From: Chryseotalea sanaruensis
Lineage (GTDB): Bacteria; Bacteroidota; Bacteroidia; Cytophagales; Cyclobacteriaceae
DNA: 64,000 nucleotides
Assembly: GCF_003990915.1 (NCBI RefSeq)
Contig: NZ_BHXQ01000003.1
Span: 186,001-250,000, forward strand
Direction of reading: 5' to 3'
Shown: positions 33,593 to 42,089 of the stretch, one piece after another
Position numbering within the stretch: position 1 is the first letter of the stretch
How the letters are laid out: every line of letters starts with the position of its first letter
Translations under genes and position numbers: made by a program
Notes under the pieces: generated by a model
Told to the model about the DNA's origin: nothing
What the model saw: only the letters and a program-made list of their open reading frames with translations
Database searches by the model: none

Positions 33593-34198
33593 CTAAAGGA
33601 TTGTGATTTTATTTCTTGAAAGTGTGATCTTTTTACTCTTCTCCAATTGTTTGAGCAAACGGGAGACAACTTCCCGTGCTGTACCTAATTCATCTGCAAC
33701 TTGCTGGTGAGTTACTGCTAATTCCTTGCTTTTATTCATTTCGGATTTTTTCCTTAGCAATTCCCATAGTCTTTCATCTACCTTTTGAAAAGCGATGGCA
33801 TTGATTACATCTAGCAATTCTTCGAAACGTCTGTTATATAGCTGAAAAATGAATTCAATCCACTCCGGAGCACTGCGAATTAATTCCACAGCTTTGCTAA
33901 TAGGCAACATCAAGATTTCAGCAGGTTCATCAACAATAGCTTTGATCTTACTGCGCTCGTTGCAGGTTGCGCCCAAAAAAGACATAACACAACTTTCGCC
34001 AGGTTTTATGTAATAGAGTAGTATTTCTTTCCCATCATCATCTGTACGCATTACTTTTATAGAGCCATTCAATACTATTGGAATAGCTTGAATATAATCA
34101 TCTTCATTCATGAGTACGGCATCGGCTGCCATCCTGCGCATGCTTCCAATTGATTTTAATTTTACTAGTAATGAATCACTGATAAGAAGTGGCTGCAT
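33593..34198 (-). CDS. Crp/Fnr family transcriptional regulator of the sulfur island
   Basis: A 201-residue regulator with a cyclic-nucleotide-binding-type beta roll (about 15-110), a long dimer helix (110-140) and a winged helix-turn-helix (160-201). The recognition helix TAREVVSRLLKQL has R175, E176 and R180 in the places of R180, E181 and R185 of E. coli Crp, the residues that read TGTGA. The roll lacks the typical cAMP-contact RxS phosphate-binding signature but has two cysteines, C70 and C79 (GESCVMSFLGATCN), which might sense persulfide or redox state. No FNR-type N-terminal Cys cluster is present. I infer that it binds the eight dyads listed here. Confidence 0.9.
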   Translation of the reverse strand: MQPLLISDSLLVKLKSIGSMRRMAADAVLMNEDDYIQAIPIVLNGSIKVMRTDDDGKEILLYYIKPGESCVMSFLGATCNERSKIKAIVDEPAEILMLPISKAVELIRSAPEWIEFIFQLYNRRFEELLDVINAIAFQKVDERLWELLRKKSEMNKSKELAVTHQQVADELGTAREVVSRLLKQLEKSKKITLSRNKITIL

Positions 34199-34269
34199 AG
34201 AAATTGAGATCGAAGTTAACTTTATAATTGGTATAACTCATAATTGAAAAATAAGGTTCGCATAAAAAA

Positions 34270-34298
34270 AGCAGGTCATTCATTTTGAATAACCTGCT
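34270..34298 (-). terminator. Intrinsic terminator of the 34322 gene
   Basis: Stem AGCAGGT / ACCTGCT extended by ATTC / GAAT across one mismatch, then a T-run on the minus strand (34262-34269). It separates this gene from the Crp/Fnr gene. Confidence 0.82.
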
Positions 34299-34321
34299 CC
34301 TGATAAGTTTAAGTACAAAAC

Positions 34322-35062
34322 TTATTTCACGTTAGTAGAAAGCTTAGCAATAATCACTTCTTTAGCCTCGCGGTGGCGGCAATAAGTGCAGCGATAGTGC
34401 TTTAACAATAAACCGGTTTCGTTTGGTGTTGGCTTAACCTCAATTTCTTCGTTTACAATTTTCAATGTAAAGAAACCACACTCTGAACATTCTTCAGCGT
34501 GTTGGTATGCCATATACTTTTCAATTTTCTTGTAGCCACTTTTCTCGTCAATCCACACATCATAATCAACAGAATGTATTTCACTCGACTCCTGATCAAT
34601 CTGATCCTGGTCTAAGTGCACATCTTCTTCTGCTTCTGTAAGCTTACGCATAGCATTGCCAGCAGGAGAAACACGGGGTTTATTTCTGATTCTTTGTAAA
34701 CGTCTTTCAACAACGCGCGGATAAAGAATGCGCACCAAACTTGATAGAGAAACATAGGCCAATGCAGCAAAACCAATGGTATAAAATACACGTACTGCGA
34801 CTCCGGTAATGCCCTGCACATCGAATACATTGGCGACCATGGCATTGGTATATAAAGCAACACCCACTATTAAGGCAATTACAGCATACCAGAAATACTG
34901 TATCTCATGAAGGTTTACATAATCGTATTTTTCCTTCAAATCCTTTAGCAGCAGGAGTCGTAATTCGTGATATAAAAGAATAAGAATGGCGATGGCAAAA
35001 CTGACATAGGCGCCAAGAATAATAAATTTATCCCAGGATTGGTAAATTTCTGTGCTTTCCAT
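34322..35062 (-). CDS. Membrane protein with C-terminal zinc-ribbon-like domain
   Basis: A 246-residue protein from the ATG at 35062 (a TTG at 35110 in the same frame is less likely). It has about three membrane helices in the first 130 residues and a soluble tail with two cysteine pairs, CSECGFF and CTYCRHRE, that would bind one zinc. Between them lie acidic, Gln-rich stretches. Family not recognised beyond a conserved Bacteroidota hypothetical. It is monocistronic, with a terminator behind it. Confidence 0.75.
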   Translation of the reverse strand: MESTEIYQSWDKFIILGAYVSFAIAILILLYHELRLLLLKDLKEKYDYVNLHEIQYFWYAVIALIVGVALYTNAMVANVFDVQGITGVAVRVFYTIGFAALAYVSLSSLVRILYPRVVERRLQRIRNKPRVSPAGNAMRKLTEAEEDVHLDQDQIDQESSEIHSVDYDVWIDEKSGYKKIEKYMAYQHAEECSECGFFTLKIVNEEIEVKPTPNETGLLLKHYRCTYCRHREAKEVIIAKLSTNVK

Positions 35063-35239
35063 AGATGACGGTTTGGTTGATGAAGGGAAGTTAGTAAGTT
35101 TTCCCAACAAAAACTACAATCAAACCACTGGGAATGTCTTAAGACCCACCACCAACGCCTAATGCCGCTTGGCATTACACGTCAATGATAACCTCCAAGC
35201 CACCAAAAGTTTACTTAGTCAAATCAGTAGGTCAATCTA

Positions 35240-36364
35240 CTAACCAATCTCAATCACAACATCATCTGACATAGGGTGGCCAACGCAAGTCAACACATAA
35301 CCTTCAGCTCTTTCTGATTGTGACAGGCCTTCTTCTTCATCTAATTTAACCTGACCACTAAGCGCTTTACCTCGGCAGGCAGTGCACAAACCACTCTGAC
35401 AAGAATAAGGTAAATCTACACCCTGATCTAAGGCGCTCGCCAAAATTGTATCCGATGGCTTCACTGTTATTTTGTGCTCCATGCCATCATAGCGAATTAC
35501 TACCTCTCTTGTTTTTGCTTCACTGGCCGTAGTTGCTATAGCCTCATTCTTCGTGTCTTTATCGATGGTGCCTTGTACAAAACTCTCTTTAAATATTTTA
35601 TCCTTGGCAATTTTATGCTGCTCTAATAATGAATCAACATTCTTCATCATCCCTTCCGGGCCACACATCAGGTAGGTAGTCTTATCCATGCCCCAATTAG
35701 GTATGCGCTCAAATAATTTTTTAAGCATGTCATGGTTTAATAAACCAGAGTAACCCTGCCAATTCATAGGGGCGTTATCCAGTACATGTATTACATGTAA
35801 GCGTCCTTCGTACTTCGTTTCCCACTTGCTCAGCTCATCTTTAAAAATAATGCTATCAATATCTCTGTTACAATAAATTAATGATACAATGCTTTCAGGT
35901 TCTTGTGTAAGCAAACTTTTAATTATAGATAACATTGGGGTAATGCCTGAACCACCAGCAAACATAACAACATGGCGTTTTTTATCTGAGGCATAGTCAG
36001 TAGTAAATTGCCCCATGGGTTCCATGATCTTAACGCTTTGCCCCTCTTTAAGATTATCGGGTAGCCAGTTACTCATCAACCCATTGTCTACACGCTTTAC
36101 AGCTACAGCCAAATCATCATCGGTAAAGGGTGAGGAGCATAACGAATAGGCACGTCTTACTTCTTTACCTGCTATGGGAATAATTAATGTTAAAAATTGG
36201 CCCGACTTATATGCTATTTTTTTATCCCTGGGTTGTTCAAACCAAATGGAGATGGCATCTTTTGTCTCTTTCACCACACGCTTCACTTTCAGGTCATAAT
36301 AATGTGGACCACTGTGTTGCTCTTCTTTCTTTGATTCGGATTTTTTGAAAAAACTAAAGGCCAT
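35240..36364 (-). CDS. PaaE/HCR-like ferredoxin-NAD(P)H reductase
   Basis: A 374-residue modular reductase: FAD-binding barrel (about 20-120; RRAYSLCSSP), NAD-binding domain (MFAGGSGITPMLSIIKS near 130; YLMCGPEGMM near 225) and a C-terminal plant-type 2Fe-2S ferredoxin (CQSGLCTACRGKA, last ligand in LTCVGHP). This is the layout of PaaE, the electron-transfer subunit of phenylacetyl-CoA epoxidase, and of related oxygenase reductases. No paaABCD genes are near, so the partner oxygenase is unknown; the sterol desaturase at 18436 is one conceivable client. A TAATGCC / GGCATTA hairpin (35160-35177) follows. Confidence 0.88.
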   Translation of the reverse strand: MAFSFFKKSESKKEEQHSGPHYYDLKVKRVVKETKDAISIWFEQPRDKKIAYKSGQFLTLIIPIAGKEVRRAYSLCSSPFTDDDLAVAVKRVDNGLMSNWLPDNLKEGQSVKIMEPMGQFTTDYASDKKRHVVMFAGGSGITPMLSIIKSLLTQEPESIVSLIYCNRDIDSIIFKDELSKWETKYEGRLHVIHVLDNAPMNWQGYSGLLNHDMLKKLFERIPNWGMDKTTYLMCGPEGMMKNVDSLLEQHKIAKDKIFKESFVQGTIDKDTKNEAIATTASEAKTREVVIRYDGMEHKITVKPSDTILASALDQGVDLPYSCQSGLCTACRGKALSGQVKLDEEEGLSQSERAEGYVLTCVGHPMSDDVVIEIG

Positions 36365-36391
36365 TTTGTATGAATTAGAAAATGAAAAATT

Positions 36392-38647
36392 TTAAAGATT
36401 AAACCAATAGGTGAGTTTTAAAACCAATGCCCTGTTTTTACTCAGCAGGCCTTCTGGAAAATAATTCTCAGTATATACAACAAAGAAATCGGAGGCTGGT
36501 TTAAAACGCCATTGAAATCTTGCGTTCAGATTGATATTGTCAAATCTACTGTTGTATTGTACAAAAGTAGTAAGGAATAATTTATCTGTGAAAGTAAAGT
36601 CAAGTCTTGGGCTTAGAAGCACAAAAACTGCGCTTCCGTATGGCTGACCCAGTTTTATATCGTTATAGTCTGCCGAAAGGGCAATACTACCAAATGGCTG
36701 CACCCTGTAACGCAGTGCAGCATTCACATTTACGCGCTCACCGCTGTAATATGTGCCATATAATACACCGGCATCCCAGTTAAAGAGTTTACGTGTATCT
36801 GAATTAAAGCCAAAAGCTAACTCGTACCAGGTATATTCTTCACCTGACTGAAAAGCAATTTCTTGTTTTGGAAAAAGGGGATTAAAAGATCCGGGTAATA
36901 CCTGAAAAATACGAGAATAGGATATGCCTAAACCCGAAGTATTAGAAAATGACATTCCAAAATCTGCAGAGAAAGTTTGATCAGTTACTTTACCATCGGG
37001 TGTCATGGTAAAATTGTAACCATAGCTGGGACGAAAATTTATAATACGCGTTGACTTAGGATAAATAGGATTTTCTACCCTAAAAAAACCATTAGCATAA
37101 CCAGGGTACACCTGCATAAGTGGCACATAACCTGATTCCGCGTTATAATTTTTACCGAGATTTTCATGGCCAGCATATACTGTGAGGTTGCGACTAAAAT
37201 ACCCTACAAATGCACCGAAGGCATAGTTATCGCTTTCAGTAAAATTATCGAGTGATTTAAAAAAGTATACGTCACTATTCCATCGATTAGTTTTGGTAAA
37301 TAAATTAAAGTCACCACCAATTACTCTATTGTATTTATTAAATGTTAAGGTTGTGTCACCATTCTCAACCTTGTTACGAAGTACTGAGGTATTATAATAT
37401 CGGTTTGAATCGTACTTATCTAAACCAAGTGATTGTTTATTGATAAAAACCAAATCGAAATTAGATCTTTTAAAAATCTGGCGTTGTACAACAGCAACAG
37501 TATAATTTTGATCAGGCAAGCCCAATTTTTTCTCTTCTCTGGTTTGTAAATTCATTACACCAATGCGCCAACCAGGACCAAGCTTACCGCTCAGGCGTGC
37601 ACCATATACAATCGGCACCTTGGCTAAATTACCAAGCGTGTCTTGTGCAAGGCCTATACGTCTTGAGAAAAAAGGTCTGGTCTCTCCAAAACCAGGCGTA
37701 GAAAATAAATCAGTGTTCTCTAAAAAGAATTGTCTACGTTCGGGGAAATTAACTTCAAAACGTGTAAGGTTAATTACTTGTCTGTCAACTTCTACATTAG
37801 AGAAATCAGGGTTAACGGTGAGGTCTAAGTTGAGCGAAGGCGTGACGCCAATTTTAGCATCAAAACCAAAATTTAATCCATAGTCAGAAGGTTCAGTTGC
37901 TGCTTTATTCGCCTCTGTAGTAAGGTAAGGTATAAGAGATACGTTCATACCTGGTTTAGGTAAGGGCTGCTCCCAAATAATGCGTCCGGTATTTTGAAAA
38001 GAGGCAGGCATATATTGTACTGGCGTTGCAATCCAGCTTGACACCTGGTTGCGTGCTACATCATTACGCAGCACATTAAAATTCCACTCATCGATATTAT
38101 ATCGAATTGATTTAAAAGGTATTGCAATTTCAGCTACCCACTTATCTTCATAACGCTTTACAGCAGAGTACCATTTGTTATCCCAAAAAGATGAATAATC
38201 TCCATCGCTTATACCCGCATTGGCCACTGTGCCCTCGCGCTGCACACCATAAGGAGTTATGTTAAAATAGAAACCGTTAGTAAAGTCGTTGTAAGTGTTC
38301 AGATAAATACCTACGTTATCATTTGGACCATAGTCAAAATCTCTTCTGAGCGATTCTACAATAGGTTCTCGCGCTTCAGACATACATTCAAAGCCCACAT
38401 ATAAAAAATCATCATCGAAGGTTATGTAAAAAAAAGTAGGGTTTGTCGGTGCGATAGAGTCTATGGGTCTGGCCACCCAAAAGTCCTTACCCTTTTGCGA
38501 TGATTGCCAGCTCTCTTCGGTCAGTTCCCCGTCTATTTTGATGGTTTCTTTGGCCTTTTTTACTAAAAACTCGATACCTGCAGCATTTTTCTGGGCATAA
38601 ACAGTAAATGAGATCAAAAAAAGTGCCGTCAAGAGTTTCAATTTCAT
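36392..38647 (-). CDS. DUF5916 outer-membrane protein with CBM9-like domain
   Basis: A 751-residue protein from the ATG at 38647 (the frame is open to an ATG at 38674, but the signal peptide starts MKLKLLTALFL). An N-terminal carbohydrate-binding family 9-like domain (about 30-200, DGELTEESWQ) is followed by a long DUF5916 beta barrel ending in LKLTYWFNL. The family is widespread in Bacteroidota; its ligand is unknown. Divergent from purB, with 105 bp between the starts. Confidence 0.88.
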   Translation of the reverse strand: MKLKLLTALFLISFTVYAQKNAAGIEFLVKKAKETIKIDGELTEESWQSSQKGKDFWVARPIDSIAPTNPTFFYITFDDDFLYVGFECMSEAREPIVESLRRDFDYGPNDNVGIYLNTYNDFTNGFYFNITPYGVQREGTVANAGISDGDYSSFWDNKWYSAVKRYEDKWVAEIAIPFKSIRYNIDEWNFNVLRNDVARNQVSSWIATPVQYMPASFQNTGRIIWEQPLPKPGMNVSLIPYLTTEANKAATEPSDYGLNFGFDAKIGVTPSLNLDLTVNPDFSNVEVDRQVINLTRFEVNFPERRQFFLENTDLFSTPGFGETRPFFSRRIGLAQDTLGNLAKVPIVYGARLSGKLGPGWRIGVMNLQTREEKKLGLPDQNYTVAVVQRQIFKRSNFDLVFINKQSLGLDKYDSNRYYNTSVLRNKVENGDTTLTFNKYNRVIGGDFNLFTKTNRWNSDVYFFKSLDNFTESDNYAFGAFVGYFSRNLTVYAGHENLGKNYNAESGYVPLMQVYPGYANGFFRVENPIYPKSTRIINFRPSYGYNFTMTPDGKVTDQTFSADFGMSFSNTSGLGISYSRIFQVLPGSFNPLFPKQEIAFQSGEEYTWYELAFGFNSDTRKLFNWDAGVLYGTYYSGERVNVNAALRYRVQPFGSIALSADYNDIKLGQPYGSAVFVLLSPRLDFTFTDKLFLTTFVQYNSRFDNINLNARFQWRFKPASDFFVVYTENYFPEGLLSKNRALVLKLTYWFNL

Positions 38648-38726
38648 AGGCCGCAAAGCTATAAAAAGTGGCATTCAGCACCCTACCGAACATAGCCTTT
38701 TATAACCTGTACTAAACGATTTTTAT

Positions 38727-38734
38727 TACTTTTG
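38727..38734 (+). promoter_or_regulatory. Probable -7 box of purB
   Basis: TACTTTTG matches TAnnTTTG, 18 bp before the GTG start. No clear -33 element. Confidence 0.45.
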
Positions 38735-38752
38735 TCCCTTAACGTATAAAAC

Positions 38753-40096
38753 GTGCAACTCAATCAGCTTACAGCCATTTCGCCTATAGACGGCCGCTAT
38801 TTTAACAATACCCAGGCTCTTGCCCCTTACTTTTCAGAATTTGGTCTAATCCGCTACCGGGTATTGGTAGAAATAGAATACTTTATCAGCTTAACAGGCG
38901 TGCTACACGAATTGGAGAGCTTTCCGGCCCGTGACCTTGAAAAACTTCGACTGATCCACAAAAATTTTTCTGAAGCTGATGCTTTGGCCATCAAACAAAT
39001 TGAAGCCACAACTAACCACGATGTTAAAGCGGTAGAGTATTTTATTAAGCAAAAGTTTGATGAACTAGGGCTTGCCGATTTTAAAGAGTTCATACATTTT
39101 GGTCTTACTTCGCAAGACATTAACAATACTTCTATTCCGCTTTCGCTGAAGGAGTTTATGGATAAAGAATTATTACCTGCCATAAATGCTTTTGTTGAAA
39201 AACTATCTGCTAAAAGCCTGGAGTGGAAAGATGTTGCTATGCTGGCACGTACACATGGACAACCTGCCTCTCCTACTCGTTTAGGAAAAGAAATTAGTGT
39301 ATTCGTAGCGAGAATCAATAAGCAATTAGAGTTACTGAAAACTGTTCCACATTCAGCGAAGTTTGGTGGTGCTACAGGTAATTTCAATGCACACCATATT
39401 GCCTATCCAGAAGTAGACTGGAAAAAATTCAGTAATGAATTTGTAAGCCACAGACTAGGATTGGTCAGAAGTCATCCTACAACACAGATAGAACATTATG
39501 ATAATCTGGCAGCCATCTTCGATAATTTGAAACGCATTAACACCGTGTTGATAGATTTCAGTCGCGATGTGTGGCAATATGTAGCCATGAATTATTTCAA
39601 ACAGAAAATAAAGGCAGGTGAAATTGGTAGCTCTGCCATGCCACATAAAGTAAATCCTATCGATTTTGAAAATGCTGAAGGCAATTTAGGTTTTGCTAAT
39701 GCCATTTTTGAACACCTGTCTGCCAAGCTTCCAATCTCACGCCTGCAACGCGACTTAACAGATTCAACTGTATTGCGTAACATAGGAGTACCATTGGCAC
39801 ACACTTATCTCTCTATTAAATCGCTGCAACGCGGTATTGATAAACTGGAATTAAATAAAGCGGCTATCGATGCAGATTTAGAAGACAACTGGGCGGTGGT
39901 AGCAGAGGCTATACAAACTGTATTGCGTAAAGAAGGATATCCGAATCCTTATGAAGCGTTAAAGGATTTGACACGCAAGAATGAAAAAATCACTCAAGCT
40001 TCTATCAGCACTTTTATTGATGGCTTAGCGGTTAAGGAAGAGTTAAAGAAAAAGTTGAAAGCGATTACTCCTTATAATTATACAGGGATAGAGTAA
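38753..40096 (+). CDS. purB: Adenylosuccinate lyase
   Basis: A 447-residue lyase of normal length with GTG start (MQLNQLTAISPIDGRY). It cleaves SAICAR and adenylosuccinate in purine synthesis. The fumarase/aspartase signature is SSAMPHKVNPIDFENAEGN, and the general acid/base His residues lie in TSQDIN and RTHGQPASPT. Cytoplasmic tetramer by family. Monocistronic; a palindrome-rich region follows. Confidence 0.97.
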   Translation: MQLNQLTAISPIDGRYFNNTQALAPYFSEFGLIRYRVLVEIEYFISLTGVLHELESFPARDLEKLRLIHKNFSEADALAIKQIEATTNHDVKAVEYFIKQKFDELGLADFKEFIHFGLTSQDINNTSIPLSLKEFMDKELLPAINAFVEKLSAKSLEWKDVAMLARTHGQPASPTRLGKEISVFVARINKQLELLKTVPHSAKFGGATGNFNAHHIAYPEVDWKKFSNEFVSHRLGLVRSHPTTQIEHYDNLAAIFDNLKRINTVLIDFSRDVWQYVAMNYFKQKIKAGEIGSSAMPHKVNPIDFENAEGNLGFANAIFEHLSAKLPISRLQRDLTDSTVLRNIGVPLAHTYLSIKSLQRGIDKLELNKAAIDADLEDNWAVVAEAIQTVLRKEGYPNPYEALKDLTRKNEKITQASISTFIDGLAVKEELKKKLKAITPYNYTGIE

Positions 40097-40137
40097 GCTT
40101 GCCATTTCAACGTGGTCGGTGAAAACCCAAAGCGCTG

Positions 40138-40274
40138 TTCGAGATGTTTTCAGCGATTTTAAAAATTGATTTTGGTTCAACAACAGCGATCGGTCAGACC
40201 GCTTCTTGTTATTGTATACAGCGGTCAGACCGGTTGTTATAGCTGTTGTACAGTTTAGCGCAGCGTATCTCGAA
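40138..40274. repeat. Nested inverted repeats with two CGGTCAGACCG copies
   Basis: Outer arms TTCGAGAT (40138-40145) and ATCTCGAA (40267-40274); inner arms ACAACAGC (40180-40187) and GCTGTTGT (40242-40249); within these, two identical 11-mers CGGTCAGACCG (40191-40201 and 40222-40232). The whole can fold as one long hairpin. It lies downstream of purB and is related in sequence to the GACGGAT hairpins. Confidence 0.7.
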
Positions 40275-40282
40275 CTACAAAT

Positions 40283-40341
40283 AACCGGATTTTAAATCCG
40301 GTTCATGAAAAGTTCCAGATGCCCTTCGGAACATCTGGAAC
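40283..40341. repeat. Two adjacent palindromes downstream of purB
   Basis: AACCGGATTT-T-AAATCCGGTT is a perfect 21-bp palindrome (40283-40303). GTTCCAGATG (40312-40321) and CATCTGGAAC (40332-40341) form a 10-bp hairpin with a loop containing TTCGG. They may end transcription between purB and the tRNA, but neither has a good T-run. Confidence 0.65.
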
Positions 40342-40371
40342 AGCGAAAAAATTCTTTTATGTATCCTAAAT

Positions 40372-40430
40372 AAAAAAGCCCATTACAAATTAATGTAACT
40401 GGCTCATTATCAAGTGCACTCGCAGGGATT
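40372..40430 (-). other. Relic of a tRNA-Arg 3' end with its own terminator
   Basis: Eighteen bases (40413-40430) are identical to the 3' end of the tRNA-Arg and its border (40534-40551). Beyond them the match stops. Like the real tRNA, the relic is followed on the minus strand by a hairpin (AGCC...GGCT, about 40377-40405) and a T-run. It is either a decayed tRNA copy or a leftover attachment site. Confidence 0.55.
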
Positions 40431-40500
40431 ACTCGTACGCACGACCATGCCGCACAGCCCCTCGTCATCCCACCCAATTATTACAACAGATTTATTAAAC

Positions 40501-40526
40501 AAAAAACCCCTCACATAAGTAAGGGG
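40501..40526 (-). terminator. Intrinsic terminator of tRNA-Arg
   Basis: CCCCTTAC / GTGAGGGG stem (one T-G pair) with loop TTAT on the minus strand, followed by T6. It starts 9 bases after the tRNA. Confidence 0.85.
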
Positions 40527-40535
40527 CTTCGTTAG

Positions 40536-40609
40536 TGCACTCGCAGGGATTCAAACCCCGAACCTTCTGATCCGTAGTCAGATGCTCTATTCAATTGAGC
40601 TACGAGTGC
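40536..40609 (-). tRNA. tRNA-Arg (anticodon ACG)
   Basis: Seventy-four nt with acceptor stem GCACTCG / CGAGTGC, D-arm GCTC...GAGC, anticodon stem TCTGA / TCAGA with loop CTACGGA (anticodon ACG, read CGU/CGC/CGA after A-to-I editing), T-loop TTTGAAT in place of the usual TTCGAAT, and discriminator A. CCA is not encoded. It has its own promoter and terminator. Confidence 0.97.
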
Positions 40610-40643
40610 GGGTTCCAAACAGTTGTTTAACTGAATCGGGTTG

Positions 40644-40673
40644 CAAAAATAAAGAATAATTTATCTCTCGCAA
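40644..40673 (-). promoter_or_regulatory. Promoter of tRNA-Arg
   Basis: TATTTTTG (-7, 40644-40651) with TTG (-33, 40671-40673) exactly 19 bp upstream; the tRNA starts 34 bp downstream. Confidence 0.75.
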
Positions 40674-40681
40674 CATCGTTA

Positions 40682-40712
40682 TTTGGGTTGCCCCATAAAA
40701 AAACTATTTTTG
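40682..40712 (+). promoter_or_regulatory. Promoter of the outer-membrane protein gene
   Basis: TTTG (-33, 40682-40685), 19 bp, TATTTTTG (-7, 40705-40712): a full match to the Bacteroidota consensus, 31 bp before the ATG. Confidence 0.78.
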
Positions 40713-40743
40713 AATCTTGTTTAGAACATTCGATCGGTAAATC

Positions 40744-41448
40744 ATGAAGAAATCATTGCTTTCAGGCCTTTTTGCCTTACTTACTTTGGCCGCATTTGCT
40801 CAAAATAATGCAAAAACTTCCAAAGGACGTCCCAATATCCCAGGCACTTTCTTAGTTGAGATAGGCGTTAACAGAGCTTTAAACGCATCCGACACCTTTA
40901 ATATAGGTCTTTGGGGTTCAAGAAGTCTGAATCTATATTACCAGCATGACATTAAAATTCCAATTTTAAAAGGTAAGTTTTCTTTTCATCCAGGCTTAGG
41001 CTTTAGTATGGAGCGCTATAAGTTTAAGGATGCACTTGTGTTGGAGTATGATGCAAATGAAGAGTTGCAAATGCAAAGGTTAGGTATACCTGTATTGAAA
41101 TCCCAGTTTATCGCTAACTACATCGATGCACCCCTGGAGTTACGATTCAGCGCAAATCCTGATGACCAAGCCAGAACTTTTAAAACTTCTATTGGATTCA
41201 GACCTGGCTTTCGCATTAGCTCATTTACTAAGGTGAAATACGAGGAGAATGGCGAAACCAAACAATTCAAGAGCAAACAAAGATGGAACTTGAATGATTT
41301 TCGCTATGGCGTTTATGCTCGTATCGGAGTTGGTAACGTAAACCTATTCGGATATTATAACCTTTCAACCAATTTCAAGGAAGGTGAAGGTATTCAAGGT
41401 AAGGACATCAACACCCTAACAATAGGTCTTTCCCTAGGTGGTTTTTAA
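40744..41448 (+). CDS. Outer-membrane beta-barrel protein
   Basis: A 234-residue secreted protein with signal peptide 1-19 (ending AFAQ) and an 8-to-10-stranded barrel of the outer-membrane-protein beta-barrel family: alternating strands such as FSFHPGLGFSMERYKF and a C-terminal LTIGLSLGGF. No enzyme motif. Function unknown, probably structural or a small porin. The stop overlaps the stop of the convergent YkgJ-type gene by 4 bp. Confidence 0.82.
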   Translation: MKKSLLSGLFALLTLAAFAQNNAKTSKGRPNIPGTFLVEIGVNRALNASDTFNIGLWGSRSLNLYYQHDIKIPILKGKFSFHPGLGFSMERYKFKDALVLEYDANEELQMQRLGIPVLKSQFIANYIDAPLELRFSANPDDQARTFKTSIGFRPGFRISSFTKVKYEENGETKQFKSKQRWNLNDFRYGVYARIGVGNVNLFGYYNLSTNFKEGEGIQGKDINTLTIGLSLGGF

Positions 41449-41930
41449 ACACCAACTTTCTTAAGTCTCTCTACTATTTCAAATACAGCCGGACACACAA
41501 GGGTATTCTTGTGTGTTAGCTCCATTATTTGCACCATTTTTTTGCGATCTGTATGCGGATATTCACGACATGCCTTGGGTCTACTCTCATAAATGGTGCA
41601 ATGATTATCCTCACCTAAAAAGGTACAGGGTGAGGATTGAAGTACGTAATCTTTATCTGCATCTATTCTCAAGTATTGCTCAACAAAATCTCCCGGCTTA
41701 ATGCGGAGGTATTTGGCTGCGCGTTCTATATCTACCGGGTAAAAAATAGGGCTGGTCGTTTTACAGCAATTAGCACATGCCAGACAGTCGGTTTCCTCAA
41801 ATACAGCTTCATGTAGTTCGTGAAAAGCTATATCTACTTTTCGGATGTCTTTCTTCTTCAGGCCAGTAAGAAATTTTTTGTTCTCATCACTCAGCTTTTT
41901 AGAACGATGGAAAAAATATTGCAAATCCAT
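41445..41930 (-). CDS. YkgJ family cysteine-cluster protein
   Basis: A 161-residue protein with the YkgJ cysteine pattern: CLACANCCKT near residue 56, then CTFLGEDNHCTIYESRPKACREYP. Eight cysteines probably hold one Fe-S cluster or zinc ions. The family has no confirmed activity. Monocistronic, convergent with the outer-membrane protein gene. Confidence 0.88.
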   Translation of the reverse strand: MDLQYFFHRSKKLSDENKKFLTGLKKKDIRKVDIAFHELHEAVFEETDCLACANCCKTTSPIFYPVDIERAAKYLRIKPGDFVEQYLRIDADKDYVLQSSPCTFLGEDNHCTIYESRPKACREYPHTDRKKMVQIMELTHKNTLVCPAVFEIVERLKKVGV

Positions 41931-42089
41931 AGCTCAAAGCTAAACAATGCAGCTATCACTCAGCATGAAAATGATTCCACTTTTGGGAATATTTCCTTTC
42001 TGGATAGGAAAAAAAATCGATGAAATGCCGAAAATGACCTTTAAATCGCTCAGGACTGATTTATGCGTAAGTAGGAAAAACATTGAAGT

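Noticed and set aside
38854..39387. 177-codon open frame antisense to purB
   Set aside because: It lies wholly inside purB on the opposite strand, shows no family resemblance and follows the codon shadow of a well-supported gene.
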